NCBI RefSeq assembly: GCF_900102885.1
Contig: NZ_FNGE01000002.1
Coordinates: 1-64,000 of the forward strand
DNA length: 64,000 bases
Source of the DNA: Paracoccus chinensis
GTDB lineage: Bacteria > Pseudomonadota > Alphaproteobacteria > Rhodobacterales > Rhodobacteraceae
Direction of reading: 5' to 3'
In this document: positions 36,203 to 43,833 of the stretch, one piece after another
Numbering within the stretch: position 1 is the stretch's first letter
How the letters are laid out: each line of letters begins with the position of its first letter
Program-made: the position numbers and the translations under genes
The notes under the pieces: model-generated
Told to the model about the DNA's origin: nothing
The model's database searches: none
What the model saw: the letters and a program-made list of their open reading frames with translations, nothing else

Positions 36203-36434
36203 CGAGCTAGGGCCGGGATGCGCCCTGCGGAGTTGTTCACCGCGAAGCATCTGGGATCAGACGGTGAGTGCCCGGCCCTTGGGAGCCACAACCCCGTCAC
36301 GGCGCGGTCGGACCCTTCATCTGGCGCGGCGCAGGCTGGCACGGCGCGAACCGGGGCCATCCGCAGCGCGTGTAAGCGCATCGCCCGCGTCTGGGCAGGG
36401 GCCGATTGCAGCGAGATGTTGCGTCGGCCCCGAT
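36203..36434. other. gene-free junction after the portal gene
   Basis: Between the portal stop and the minus-strand regulator I see no convincing gene. One 77-codon plus frame (36218-36451) has no family resemblance and would run into the regulator. In a tailed phage the tail module would begin here. The stretch might hold the cos/packaging signal or a terminator, but no clear hairpin with T-run is seen. Confidence 0.4.
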
Positions 36435-36815
36435 CTATTCCTGGGGCTTAGTGAACCGAACGTTCATTGTCTCGATGGCTTTCAATCGCTCAATCAACTG
36501 TTCTTCGATTTCTTGAACGCGATCCTCGCGCCTCTTCAGGCTCTCAAAGGCAGCACTGACCGCTTCGCTCATCTTGATGGTCTCTTCCCGCATGAGGCGG
36601 ATTTCGTCCTTTTCCCCGTGGGCAACGGCGTTCTCGATGAAGGCAACAGGATCGCCGAACTTCTCGGCTTCGTTTGCCAGCTTCTGAACCCCGAGAAGGA
36701 TGCCGACGATATGCTGCGACAGGCTGCGCCGTGCTTCGGCAGCGCCAGCCTCAAGGTCAGCCTTCAAGCTGGCCGGCAGCATCAACTTGAACTGAACAAG
36801 ACGATCTTCATCCAT
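36435..36815 (-). CDS. Arc-like ribbon-helix-helix regulator with coiled coil
   Basis: A 126-residue protein from the ATG at 36815 (ATG 36824 possible). The N-terminal VQFKLMLPASLKADLEAGAA begins an Arc/MetJ-type ribbon-helix-helix: a DNA-contacting beta strand and two helices (to about residue 45, RRSLSQHIVGIL). From about 55 on it is a long charged coiled coil, likely for assembly. It is divergent from a second RHH gene with a similar strand (PIQFKLILP). Three operator-like palindromes lie between. It is probably the element's repressor or its antagonist. Confidence 0.8.
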   Translation of the reverse strand: MDEDRLVQFKLMLPASLKADLEAGAAEARRSLSQHIVGILLGVQKLANEAEKFGDPVAFIENAVAHGEKDEIRLMREETIKMSEAVSAAFESLKRREDRVQEIEEQLIERLKAIETMNVRFTKPQE

Positions 36816-36826
36816 GCCGAACATAT

Positions 36827-36887
36827 GGACAAGATTTGTCCTTGACGCCACGGACATTTGTTGTCCATATGGGGACAAGATTTGTCC
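36827..36887. promoter_or_regulatory. three operator palindromes between divergent Arc-like genes
   Basis: GGACAAGATTTGTCC occurs twice (36827-36841 and 36873-36887). A variant, GGACATTTGTTGTCC, lies between them (36852-36866). Each is a palindrome with half-site GGACAA/TTGTCC; the centres are 25 and 21 bp apart. They fill the space between the two divergent RHH genes, so they are the probable binding sites of one or both proteins and cover both promoters. Confidence 0.75.
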
Positions 36888-36898
36888 GTGAGGCGACT

Positions 36899-37048
36899 AT
36901 GAAGCCGATCCAGTTCAAATTGATCCTTCCTCCCGATGTGAAGGCGTGGATCGAGGCGCAAGCCGCCAAGAACCTGCGTTCGCAAAGCGCGGAGATCGTC
37001 GTCTGCCTGCGCGAGCGCATGGATCGCGAAGCTCAACCCCAGACCTAA
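36899..37048 (+). CDS. small Arc-like ribbon-helix-helix protein
   Basis: A 49-residue protein that is little more than one RHH domain: strand PIQFKLILP, helix DVKAWIEAQAAKN, turn, helix SQSAEIVVCLRERMD. It is about the size of P22 Arc. The ATG at 36899 follows GAGG and lies 11 bp after the last operator; the frame extends upstream through the operators, which is not credible. It shares its strand sequence with the divergent regulator, so both may bind the same sites. Confidence 0.82.
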   Translation: MKPIQFKLILPPDVKAWIEAQAAKNLRSQSAEIVVCLRERMDREAQPQT

Positions 37049-37061
37049 GAGGAACATCCCA

Positions 37062-37286
37062 ATGGAAACGAACCAACGCGCTCGCGCGAACAGCGCCCGC
37101 TTGCCAGCCGTTCTGACGCAATCCGAGTGGGACGAACTGCACGACGCCCTGGAGTTGGCGCTGGACGCCTTGGGCGACGGCCCGGCGGACGTGGACATGC
37201 TCTATCTGGTTAACTGCATGATCCATCAGCGTGTCGCTCTGCGGCTGACCCACCTCAAGGCCCGCGCCAACGGGAGGCCCTGCTGA
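37062..37286 (+). CDS. hypothetical protein
   Basis: A 74-residue protein I do not recognise. It is mostly helical and acidic (SEWDELHDALELALDALGDG), with a second helix NCMIHQRVALRLTHLKA. It has a good ribosome site (AGAGGAA) and follows the small RHH gene by 13 bp. Its stop overlaps the next start (TGATG). Its position in the early rightward operon suggests a control or early function. Confidence 0.65.
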   Translation: METNQRARANSARLPAVLTQSEWDELHDALELALDALGDGPADVDMLYLVNCMIHQRVALRLTHLKARANGRPC

Positions 37287-37480
37287 TGGCAACGGTTGCA
37301 GACGTGCAGCACCGCGCCGTGCTGCTGGCCGACATGATCAAGGTTGTCGATCACCTGATGACCGAATCTGACGCGCCAAAGAGCATCAGGGACTTGAGCG
37401 TGTCGCTGATCATGGCCGCCCGCGACATGGCAGGCGAGCTAGTGAACGAGATCGACCGGCTGCCGAGGACTGCGCCCTGA
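37286..37480 (+). CDS. hypothetical protein
   Basis: A 64-residue helical protein of unknown function (VQHRAVLLADMIKVVDHLM, IRDLSVSLIMAARDMAGEL). It starts within the stop of the preceding gene, so it is translationally coupled to it. There is no motif to name. Confidence 0.6.
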   Translation: MATVADVQHRAVLLADMIKVVDHLMTESDAPKSIRDLSVSLIMAARDMAGELVNEIDRLPRTAP

Positions 37481-37493
37481 TCGGGGCATAAAG

Positions 37494-37540
37494 ACCTATT
37501 GCTTTATCAATCGGTCACGCTTATTGTTGTTTCAATAGGT
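37494..37540. promoter_or_regulatory. inverted repeat upstream of the MerR-like gene
   Basis: ACCTATTG (37494-37501) and CAATAGGT (37533-37540) form a perfect 8-bp inverted repeat, 40 bp before the regulator's ATG. The AT-rich stretch between them is unusual for this genome. It is a plausible promoter with operator for the regulator, perhaps autoregulated. Confidence 0.5.
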
Positions 37541-37579
37541 AGGGCGAACGGCTCTGACCGACGCACAGGAGCAATTAAC

Positions 37580-38047
37580 ATGACGCGGATCAAGGTATCC
37601 AGCACAGTCGCGGCGCAGATCGCGGGCATCAACAAGCAGCGGTTCAACGAGGCCGTCGCTGCGGGTTTCTACGAGTGCGCGCCCCGCACCGCCCCAGGAA
37701 AAACGCGCATGTTCGACGTGAACGACGTGCTGGCGCTGAACGTCTATCGCCACCTCACGGAAGAAGGCGTTATCCCCGCGAAGGCGGGGCCGATGACTTG
37801 CGAGCTGCTTCACCTGCTGCGCGCCTATCCCGGCCATGACCGCTGGTTGCAGGTCAAGGATGGCTTCGGCCGCACGACCTGGATTCCTGCCGACCAGTTT
37901 TCCGCCAACTCCGAGTTCATCAGCGGCGTCAACATTGTTTCGACCCGCGACTGGCGGATCGGGGACATGCTCCCTCGCATCATCCACGAGATGGAAGAAG
38001 CCTTCTACAGCGTCCAGCACCCGGACGACCGGACCGACGAGGACTGA
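37580..38047 (+). CDS. MerR/AlpA-like DNA-binding regulator
   Basis: A 155-residue protein. The N-terminus has a winged-helix plan of the MerR/excisionase type (VAAQIAGINKQRFNEAVAAG, then wing RTAPGKTRMFDVNDVLALNVYRHL). The C-terminal part is unknown. Such proteins act in satellites and phages as activators (AlpA) or excisionases. It lies upstream of the integrase, on the same strand. The ATG at 37580 is preferred over a TTG at 37499, which would include the inverted repeat. Confidence 0.7.
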   Translation: MTRIKVSSTVAAQIAGINKQRFNEAVAAGFYECAPRTAPGKTRMFDVNDVLALNVYRHLTEEGVIPAKAGPMTCELLHLLRAYPGHDRWLQVKDGFGRTTWIPADQFSANSEFISGVNIVSTRDWRIGDMLPRIIHEMEEAFYSVQHPDDRTDED

Positions 38048-38050
38048 TCC

Positions 38051-38233
38051 ATGACCCGAGCCGCCACGGTTCCCAACGTCCGCAAGATGGTCAAGCTCGT
38101 TCAGGAGATGGGCTTGACTGTCGCGGGCGTGGACGTGTTCCCGGATGGCGGCTTCCGTGTCCTGACCGCGCAAGAAAAGCAGGACGCGGCCGATGCGGCG
38201 CTGGACGGCTGGTTGAGGTCGCGAAATGGTTAA
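38051..38233 (+). CDS. small hypothetical protein upstream of the integrase
   Basis: A 60-residue protein: a helical N-terminus (VRKMVKLVQEMGLTVAG), a short strand pair (VDVFPDGGFRVL) and a helix. It overlaps the integrase gene by 8 bp. Its size and place would suit an excisionase-like or co-expressed factor, but no motif proves that. Confidence 0.6.
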   Translation: MTRAATVPNVRKMVKLVQEMGLTVAGVDVFPDGGFRVLTAQEKQDAADAALDGWLRSRNG

Positions 38234-39374
38234 GGCGAAGATCAAGGGTGTGAACACTGTCCGCAAGCGCCTCGCTGACGGCACGGTGCGAGCCTACTAC
38301 TATCACCGCGCGACCGGCGCGGCGCTGCCGGGGAAGCCCGGCGATCCTGCGTTCCTGGCTGCGATGGTCGAGGCCGAGAAGATCGCGCCGAAGGACGTTG
38401 GCAACGTCAATGCCCTGATCCGTGATTACCTGCTGTCCCTGACCTTCGAGAAGAAGGCCGCCAGCACCCAGCGCGAATACAAGCGGATGCTGACCGAGCT
38501 GGAGGTGAAGTTCGGCAAGCTGCCGATTCGGGCGCTGGAAAGCCCCCGCGTCCGGGGCGTGTTCCTGGACTATCAGGAAGAGATCGGCCGGGACCGCCCG
38601 CGCGAGGCCGACAACCGGCTGTCGGTGCTGTCCGCCGTGTTCAGCTACGCCGCGCGCAAAGGGCGTATCAAGGACAACCCGCTGGCCGGGTTCGAGCGCA
38701 TCTATTCCGGCGACCGATCCGAGATGATCTGGACCGCCAACGATATCGCCGCGTTCATGGCCGCCGCGCCGCTGGAAATGCAACAGGCGATGATCTTGGC
38801 GCTGCACACGGGCCAGCGATACGGCGACCTGATCCGCCTGCGCTGGTCGGACTTCCGGGGCGAGACGATCAGCCTCAAGCAGAACAAGACCAAGGCCCGC
38901 GTGACGATCCATGTGTCGCAGGCTCTGGCGCGGATGCTGGACGGTATGGACCGGCGCGGACCCTACATCCTGACCCGCGACGATGGGCGGCCCTGGTTTA
39001 CCGAGGGCAACGACAAGGAACTGGGAAAGCAGTGGTCGGCGCACATGATCGCCTGCGGCTTACGCCCGGAAGGCTATGCCGAGCTGTCCAAGGCCCGGAA
39101 GGCCGAGCATCTGCGCTTCAATGATCTGCGGGGGACGGCGGTCACGCTGCTGTCAGAGGCCGGAAATGGCATCCCGCAAATCTGCGCGGTGACAGGGCAC
39201 ACGCTGCAATCCGCGACCCGTATCCTGGAGAAATATCTGGCGATGACACCGGCCTTGTCGAAGGCCGCGATTCTCGCCTTCGAGAACAGCCCGGCAACTG
39301 CTTTTGCAAACCGGCTGCAAACCGGCCCCCAAGGGGCCGACCACCTGCACCTTAAAGCACAAGGAGATCAATAG
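38226..39374 (+). CDS. int: tyrosine recombinase (integrase)
   Basis: A 382-residue integrase. An arm-binding N-terminal part leads to the SAM-like core-binding domain (about 75-165). The catalytic domain has Arg in LHTGQRYGDLIRLRW, a Lys near NKTKARVTI, FNDLRGTAVTLL with Asn where His is usual, VTGHTLQS and the nucleophile Tyr in ILEKYLAMT. It ends 5 bp before the right repeat, the normal place for an integrase that targets the adjacent tRNA-Arg. It should catalyse integration and, with a helper, excision. Confidence 0.94.
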   Translation: MVKAKIKGVNTVRKRLADGTVRAYYYHRATGAALPGKPGDPAFLAAMVEAEKIAPKDVGNVNALIRDYLLSLTFEKKAASTQREYKRMLTELEVKFGKLPIRALESPRVRGVFLDYQEEIGRDRPREADNRLSVLSAVFSYAARKGRIKDNPLAGFERIYSGDRSEMIWTANDIAAFMAAAPLEMQQAMILALHTGQRYGDLIRLRWSDFRGETISLKQNKTKARVTIHVSQALARMLDGMDRRGPYILTRDDGRPWFTEGNDKELGKQWSAHMIACGLRPEGYAELSKARKAEHLRFNDLRGTAVTLLSEAGNGIPQICAVTGHTLQSATRILEKYLAMTPALSKAAILAFENSPATAFANRLQTGPQGADHLHLKAQGDQ

Positions 39375-39379
39375 GATGG

Positions 39380-39425
39380 ATGGCGGACCCGGAGCGATTC
39401 GAACGCCCGACCCCCAGATTCGTAG
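39380..39425. repeat. right attachment site (attR) inside tRNA-Arg
   Basis: These 46 bases equal 28258-28303. They cover the CCA end, acceptor 3' strand, T arm and the anticodon arm's 3' side of tRNA-Arg, so insertion keeps the tRNA whole. The crossover must lie somewhere within the shared 46 bp. Confidence 0.93.
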
Positions 39426-39457
39426 TCTGGTGCTCTATCCAGCTGAGCTACGGGTCC
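39381..39457 (-). tRNA. tRNA-Arg (ACG)
   Basis: A 77-nt cloverleaf with encoded CCA: acceptor GGACCCG/CGGGTCC, anticodon arm CCAGACTACGAATCTGG with anticodon ACG, T arm GGGCGTTCGAATCGCTC. It is the integration target of the element. Reading leftward it now runs straight into the antisense strand of the integrase, since its terminator was displaced to 28226-28247. Confidence 0.97.
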
Positions 39458-39526
39458 GTCGTAGGGCGGCTAACTAGGTGCAGCGGCGGGGGGATGCAAG
39501 CGGAAAAAACACGTCGATGTCGTTTT

Positions 39527-40933
39527 TCACTCCGGCAGCCGGGAAATCTCGCGCGGCAGGCTGATCTGGAACTCGGTGCCCTCGGAATCGCTGCGCATCA
39601 GGTCCAGCCGCCCGCCGTGACCGCGGATCAGGTCGGCGGCGATGGCGAGGCCAAGGCCGGTACCGCCCTTGCGGATGCCGCCGGTGAAGGGCTGGAACAG
39701 GTTCTCGCGCGCCTTCTGCGGCAGGCCGGGGCCGGTGTCGCCCACACGGATGCACCAGTGGCTTTCGTCCTCGGTGGCGGAAATCTCGATGGTGCCGGGG
39801 CGGCGGGTGGCCTCGATCGCCTGGCGCGCGTTGCGGGCGAGGTTCGCCAGCACGCGGTAAAGCTGGTCGCGGTCGGCGCGGATGCGCATGCCTGCCGGGA
39901 TGTCGGCGATGAATTCCACGGTGGCCTCGGGCACGGCCTCGCCCGCAAGCTCCTCGGCCTCGATGACCTCGGCCACCAGGGGGCGCAGGTGGAACAGCGT
40001 CAGCGAGGGCTGGGGCTCCTCGGCCTTGCCGAAGGCCAGCGTCGTTTCGCACAGGTTCACCGCGCGCGAGATCGCCCCCATCAGCTTGGGCGCGGCGCGG
40101 CGCACGGCGGGGTCGGCGCTTTCCTCGAGCCGGTCGGCGAGGATCTGACCGGTGGTCAGGATGTTGCGCAGGTCGTGGCTGATCTTGGCCACTGCCTGCC
40201 CCAATTGCGCCAGCCGCTCGCGCTGCTTCAGCGAGGCGGTGACGGTGCGCTGCATCTGGGCCAACGCGCTTTCGGCCTCGCGCACCTCGCCCATGCTGGC
40301 GCCGGGCGTGATGATGGTGCGGCTGTCCTCGGGCGAGGCGGCATAGGCGATCATGTGGTCGATCACGCCCCGGATCGGGCGCACGATCAGCCGCTGCGTG
40401 GCGAGGTTCAGCAGAAGCGCCGTCATCAGCGAGAAGGCCGCCGAGACCGCCAGCAGGCGCAGGGCGAATTCGATCATGGCCGCGCGCATGGGGGCGGTGT
40501 CCATGGTGATCTCGATCAGCTGGCCTGCCTGGCGCACGGGCTCTCCGATCACGCGGATGACCTCGGGGCGGGGGTTCAGCAGGCGGTGCAACGTATCGCG
40601 GACGCTGACGCCCCAGCTGTCGTCGCGCAGGTCGTAGGTGGCCGAGATCGGCTGCGGCAGCGGTGAGGACAGCACCAGCTGGCGGATGTCGTCGCGGCGC
40701 AGCACGACGTTGAAGACGCCCGCGTTCTCCAGCAGCTCGCTTTCCAGGTCGGCCGCGATTGATTCGTCGGTCGCCAGCAGGGCAAGGCTGGCGATCTGCG
40801 CCCGTTCCAGTCGCGTCTCGAGGTAGTCGCGGCGGAAGTTCGTGACGCTGGGAACGAGAATGAGGATCTCCGCCAGCACCACGAACACGATCGTCAGCAG
40901 GGCGAAGCGGCCGGATATGCTGTTGAAGTTCAT
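39527..40933 (-). CDS. membrane-bound sensor histidine kinase
   Basis: A 468-residue kinase from ATG 40933. The first helix (about 10-32, [19 protein letters not shown]) and the second (about 160-185) enclose a periplasmic sensor domain. A HAMP-like linker ([15 protein letters not shown]), HisKA with the phosphoryl His in [15 protein letters not shown] and an ATPase domain with GDTGPGLP and [13 protein letters not shown] follow. No response regulator is adjacent, so the partner is elsewhere. Its 5' end faces rpmH, with the promoter region in between. Confidence 0.88.
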   Translation of the reverse strand: MNFNSISGRFALLTIVFVVLAEILILVPSVTNFRRDYLETRLERAQIASLALLATDESIAADLESELLENAGVFNVVLRRDDIRQLVLSSPLPQPISATYDLRDDSWGVSVRDTLHRLLNPRPEVIRVIGEPVRQAGQLIEITMDTAPMRAAMIEFALRLLAVSAAFSLMTALLLNLATQRLIVRPIRGVIDHMIAYAASPEDSRTIITPGASMGEVREAESALAQMQRTVTASLKQRERLAQLGQAVAKISHDLRNILTTGQILADRLEESADPAVRRAAPKLMGAISRAVNLCETTLAFGKAEEPQPSLTLFHLRPLVAEVIEAEELAGEAVPEATVEFIADIPAGMRIRADRDQLYRVLANLARNARQAIEATRRPGTIEISATEDESHWCIRVGDTGPGLPQKARENLFQPFTGGIRKGGTGLGLAIAADLIRGHGGRLDLMRSDSEGTEFQISLPREISRLPE

Positions 40934-41081
40934 GTCGTCCCGTATCGTCGCAGAGCCGGGCACCGGCAATCGCATCGGCCCTGGCGGCGCTGCGGATCAA
41001 ACATATGTGATGAGCGCGCAGTTCCCAAGGGTGGATGATCGCGCCGTTACGTCTGGAAGAGGATGTCGGGTTGTCGTTTCT

Positions 41082-41110
41082 GTTGACTCGGGCACATGCG
41101 CGTCATATCA
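41082..41110 (+). promoter_or_regulatory. putative rpmH promoter
   Basis: TTGACT (41082-41087), a 17-base spacer and TATCAG (41105-41110) resemble a housekeeping -35/-10 pair, 79 bp before the rpmH start. Position and strength suit a ribosomal protein gene; the -10 is imperfect. Confidence 0.5.
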
Positions 41111-41189
41111 GCCGGGCTTCGCATTCCCGGCGCGCTTGCGTGGGCTGACGGCCCATACCCTGCGCGCCCTTGTTGTTGGAGCTACGACG

Positions 41190-41324
41190 ATGAAACGCAC
41201 CTTCCAGCCGTCGAACCTGGTTCGCGCCCGCCGGCACGGCTTCCGCGCCCGCATGGCCACCAAGGGCGGCCGCAAGGTCCTGGCCGCGCGCCGCGCCAAG
41301 GGCCGCAAGGTCCTGTCGGCCTGA
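41190..41324 (+). CDS. rpmH: 50S ribosomal protein L34
   Basis: A 44-residue, very basic protein starting [19 protein letters not shown] and ending [11 protein letters not shown], a typical L34. It is followed by rnpA and yidD, the conserved order. It is part of the large ribosomal subunit. Confidence 0.98.
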   Translation: MKRTFQPSNLVRARRHGFRARMATKGGRKVLAARRAKGRKVLSA

Positions 41325-41410
41325 TCGGGCATGGGCCTGTGGCCGATGCGCTGACCGCTGACGCCCCGGCACCCGCCGGGGAGGACGGGGCAGGGCGCAA
41401 GGCCGCGGTC

Positions 41411-41812
41411 ATGACCACGATGACCCGGCGCGCGGATTTCCTGCGCGCGGCATCCGCCCGTCGTCAGGGAACGGCGGGCTTTCTGCTGCAGGCACGCCGC
41501 CGCGACCCGGCCGAACCGGTTGAGCCTTCGGGCGCGATGCGGGTGGGCTATACCTGTTCCAAGAAGCTCGGCAATGCCGTGGCCCGCAACCGTGCCAAGC
41601 GCCGGCTGCGGGCGATTGCGCGCGAGGTGATTCCGGCCGAGGGGCGAGGCGGCTGGGACTATGTGCTGGTCGGCCGTCCCGAGGCGACCGCCACCCGCGA
41701 CTTCGCCGAGATGCGCGCGGATCTTGCCCGTGCGCTGGCCCGCGTCCATGCCGGCCCCGAGCCCCGCAGCCCCGATCCGGGCGCCCAGCCCCGCCGAAGG
41801 GGCAAGCGATGA
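41411..41812 (+). CDS. rnpA: ribonuclease P protein component
   Basis: A 133-residue basic protein that assists the RNase P RNA in cutting tRNA 5' leaders. The hallmark is KKLGNAVARNRAKRRLRAIAREV (the RNR motif is in its middle), after RADFLRAASARRQGTAGF and before WDYVLVGRPEAT. ATG 41411 is preferred; related proteins often have an N-terminal extension, so GTG 41339 is also possible. Its stop overlaps yidD in ATGA. Confidence 0.93.
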   Translation: MTTMTRRADFLRAASARRQGTAGFLLQARRRDPAEPVEPSGAMRVGYTCSKKLGNAVARNRAKRRLRAIAREVIPAEGRGGWDYVLVGRPEATATRDFAEMRADLARALARVHAGPEPRSPDPGAQPRRRGKR

Positions 41813-42042
41813 GCCCGATGGCCCGAATTGTTGCGCTGCCGGTGCGCGCCTATCGGCTGCTGCTCAGTCCTTGGGTGGGCCATGCCTGCCGCTTCCAACC
41901 GACCTGCTCAGCCTATGCCTTGGAGGCGCTGGAATGCCACGGAGCGCTGCGCGGAAGCTGGCTGACCCTGCGCCGCATCGGCCGCTGTCATCCCTGGGGC
42001 AGCTGGGGCCATGATCCCGTGCCCCCGAAGACCCGCCCGTGA
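41809..42042 (+). CDS. yidD: membrane protein insertion efficiency factor
   Basis: A 77-residue protein with the family core [35 protein letters not shown] and [18 protein letters not shown]. Conserved Cys residues and an amphipathic N-terminal helix are seen. It usually sits between rnpA and yidC; here yidC lies 9 kb away on the other strand. Confidence 0.92.
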   Translation: MSPMARIVALPVRAYRLLLSPWVGHACRFQPTCSAYALEALECHGALRGSWLTLRRIGRCHPWGSWGHDPVPPKTRP

Positions 42043-42079
42043 CCTGCCGCGCCCGGACCACTCACCTGAAGGCCGCCTG

Positions 42080-42967
42080 ATGCTGGACGACGCCACCGAC
42101 ACCGCCGACGAGACCGAGATTCACCCGCTGTTCCGCGGCGCGCCCTCGTCCACCGAGTTCCGCAAGCTGCGCAAGCGCCTCGTGCGCGAGGTCCGCGCCG
42201 CCATCGAGACCTATCACATGGTCACCCCCGGCGACCGCTGGCTGGTCTGCCTGTCGGGCGGCAAGGACAGCTACACCTTGCTTGCCGTGCTGCACGAACT
42301 GAAATGGCGCGGGCTGCTGCCGGTGGACCTGCTGGCCTGTAACCTCGACCAGGGCCAGCCGGGATTCCCTGCGACGGTGCTGCCCGAGTTCCTGACCGAG
42401 CGCGGCGTGCCGCACCGGATCGAGTACCAGGACACCTATTCCGTCGTGAAGGCCAAGGTGCCCGAGGGGCGCACCTATTGCAGCCTGTGTTCCCGCCTGC
42501 GGCGCGGCAACCTGTATCGCATCGCGCGCGAAGAAGGCTGCAGCGCGGTCGTGCTGGGCCACCACCGCGACGACATCCTGGAAACCTTCTTCATGAACCT
42601 GTTCCACGGCGGCAGGCTGGCCTCCATGCCGCCGAAGCTGCTGAACGAGGAGGGCGACCTGAACGTGCTGCGCCCGCTGGCCTATGTCGCCGAGGCGGAT
42701 TGCGAGCGATTCGCCCGCGCCATGAACTATCCGGTGATTCCCTGCGATCTCTGCGGCAGCCAGGAGGGCCTGCAGCGGATGCAGGTCAAGAAGCTGCTGG
42801 ACGAATGGGAGACCCGCAGCCCCGGCCGTCGGCAGGTGATGTTCCGGGCGCTGACCAACGTGTGTCCCTCGCATCTGCCCGACCCGGCGCTGTTCGACTT
42901 CGCCAACCTCGCGCCGGAACAGGCGCCCGCCGGGGACGTGCCCCGGCTGCGTGATCAGGCGGACTGA
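42080..42967 (+). CDS. ttcA: tRNA 2-thiocytidine(32) synthetase
   Basis: A 295-residue TtcA, which thiolates C32 of certain tRNAs with ATP and an Fe-S cluster. The PP-loop is [14 protein letters not shown] (about residue 58). Cluster cysteines lie in [10 protein letters not shown] and [15 protein letters not shown] 42080 is chosen after a weak AAGG; the longer frame enters yidD. The 3' end overlaps the convergent amidohydrolase by 13 bp. Its place right after yidD is where yidC normally stands. Confidence 0.93.
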   Translation: MLDDATDTADETEIHPLFRGAPSSTEFRKLRKRLVREVRAAIETYHMVTPGDRWLVCLSGGKDSYTLLAVLHELKWRGLLPVDLLACNLDQGQPGFPATVLPEFLTERGVPHRIEYQDTYSVVKAKVPEGRTYCSLCSRLRRGNLYRIAREEGCSAVVLGHHRDDILETFFMNLFHGGRLASMPPKLLNEEGDLNVLRPLAYVAEADCERFARAMNYPVIPCDLCGSQEGLQRMQVKKLLDEWETRSPGRRQVMFRALTNVCPSHLPDPALFDFANLAPEQAPAGDVPRLRDQAD

Positions 42968-43833
42968 ACCGGGACGGATTCGCTTTCCGGCCAATGCGCG
43001 AAGGGCAGCACCCGCCCGTCGCGGCGGCTTTCGGCGATGCGGTCGAGGTCGATCTCGGCCTTGACCCAGCCCGGCGCGTCCATCGCCCCTTCGGCCACGA
43101 TCCCCGTTTCCGGCCACAGCCCGTCCGGAGGCGCGTAGATCGCGGCAATGCCCCGGTTCTCGTCGATGGCGGGGTTCCAGTCGCAGTCGCCCACGGTCGG
43201 GGCCTGCACGACGACGCACTGGTTCTCCAGCGCGCGCGCCATGCAGCCGATGCGGACGCGCATGAAGCCCGCCACGCTGTCGGTGCAGCTTGGGGCGAGG
43301 ATGATCTCGGCCCCCGCCTCGGCCAGCTTGCGGGCGAGCAGGGGAAACTCGCTGTCGTAGCAGATGGTGATGCCAAGGCGGCCGACGGGCGTATCAAAGA
43401 CCTGCAGGCCCGGCGCGCCGGTCACGTCCCAGTCCTCGCGTTCGAAGCGGGTCATGATCTGCTTGTCCTGCTGCCCGATCCGCCCCTGCGGCCCGAACAG
43501 CACCGCCCGGTTCACCGGCCGTTTGCCAGGCGAAGGGAAAGCGGGACCCGAAGCGGCGAGGATATGGCAGTCATGTTCCGCCGCCAGCCGCGCGTGGAGC
43601 GCGTCCCGCGCGGCCTCGTGGCGCGCGACCTCGTGAAGGCTGGCTTCCAGGTCGCGGGCGATTTCGTGGCCGCCGAGGCTCGCCAGTTCCATTGCGCCAT
43701 ATTCGGGGAAGACCAGCAGGTCGCAGTCGGCGGCCTCGGCGACCCAAGCCGTGATCTTGGCCTCATAGGCCGACAGGTCGTCGAACCAGTCGAAGGGATA
43801 GGCGGCGGCGGCGATGCGGACGGCGCGGCTCAC
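42955..43833 (-). CDS. carbon-nitrogen hydrolase (nitrilase superfamily)
   Basis: A 292-residue enzyme with the Glu-Lys-Cys triad: E44 in [10 protein letters not shown]124 in QDKQIMTRF and C158 in [10 protein letters not shown]. It should hydrolyse an amide or nitrile; the substrate is not evident. Its start overlaps the stop of the acetyltransferase gene, so three genes (SnoaL-like, GNAT, hydrolase) form one operon, suggesting a shared small-molecule pathway. Confidence 0.9.
   Translation of the reverse strand: MSRAVRIAAAAYPFDWFDDLSAYEAKITAWVAEAADCDLLVFPEYGAMELASLGGHEIARDLEASLHEVARHEAARDALHARLAAEHDCHILAASGPAFPSPGKRPVNRAVLFGPQGRIGQQDKQIMTRFEREDWDVTGAPGLQVFDTPVGRLGITICYDSEFPLLARKLAEAGAEIILAPSCTDSVAGFMRVRIGCMARALENQCVVVQAPTVGDCDWNPAIDENRGIAAIYAPPDGLWPETGIVAEGAMDAPGWVKAEIDLDRIAESRRDGRVLPFAHWPESESVPVQSA

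Larger units (their letters stand above)
28258..39425. mobile_element. capsid-forming phage-satellite-like element in tRNA-Arg
   Basis: An 11.2-kb element between perfect 46-bp direct repeats; the right one is the 3' part of an intact tRNA-Arg, the left one an isolated copy. The integrase abuts the tRNA. Contents from the left: unknown gene, Toprim/TopoVIA-like protein, RepA-like ATPase, head connector, large terminase, HNH nuclease, HK97 capsid, protease, portal, then two divergent Arc-like proteins, small unknown genes, a MerR/AlpA-like regulator and the integrase. Most genes overlap or nearly touch, and none is visibly broken. No tail, tape-measure, holin or endolysin gene is recognisable. 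This plan fits capsid-forming phage-inducible islands; a prophage that lost its tail genes is the alternative. Confidence 0.8.

Noticed and set aside
28258-39425. Gene transfer agent
   Set aside because: GTA clusters of Rhodobacterales carry tail and baseplate genes and lack integrase and att repeats. This element has the opposite features.
28258-39425. Complete temperate prophage
   Set aside because: At 11 kb with perfect ends there is no room for tail and lysis modules, and none is recognised.
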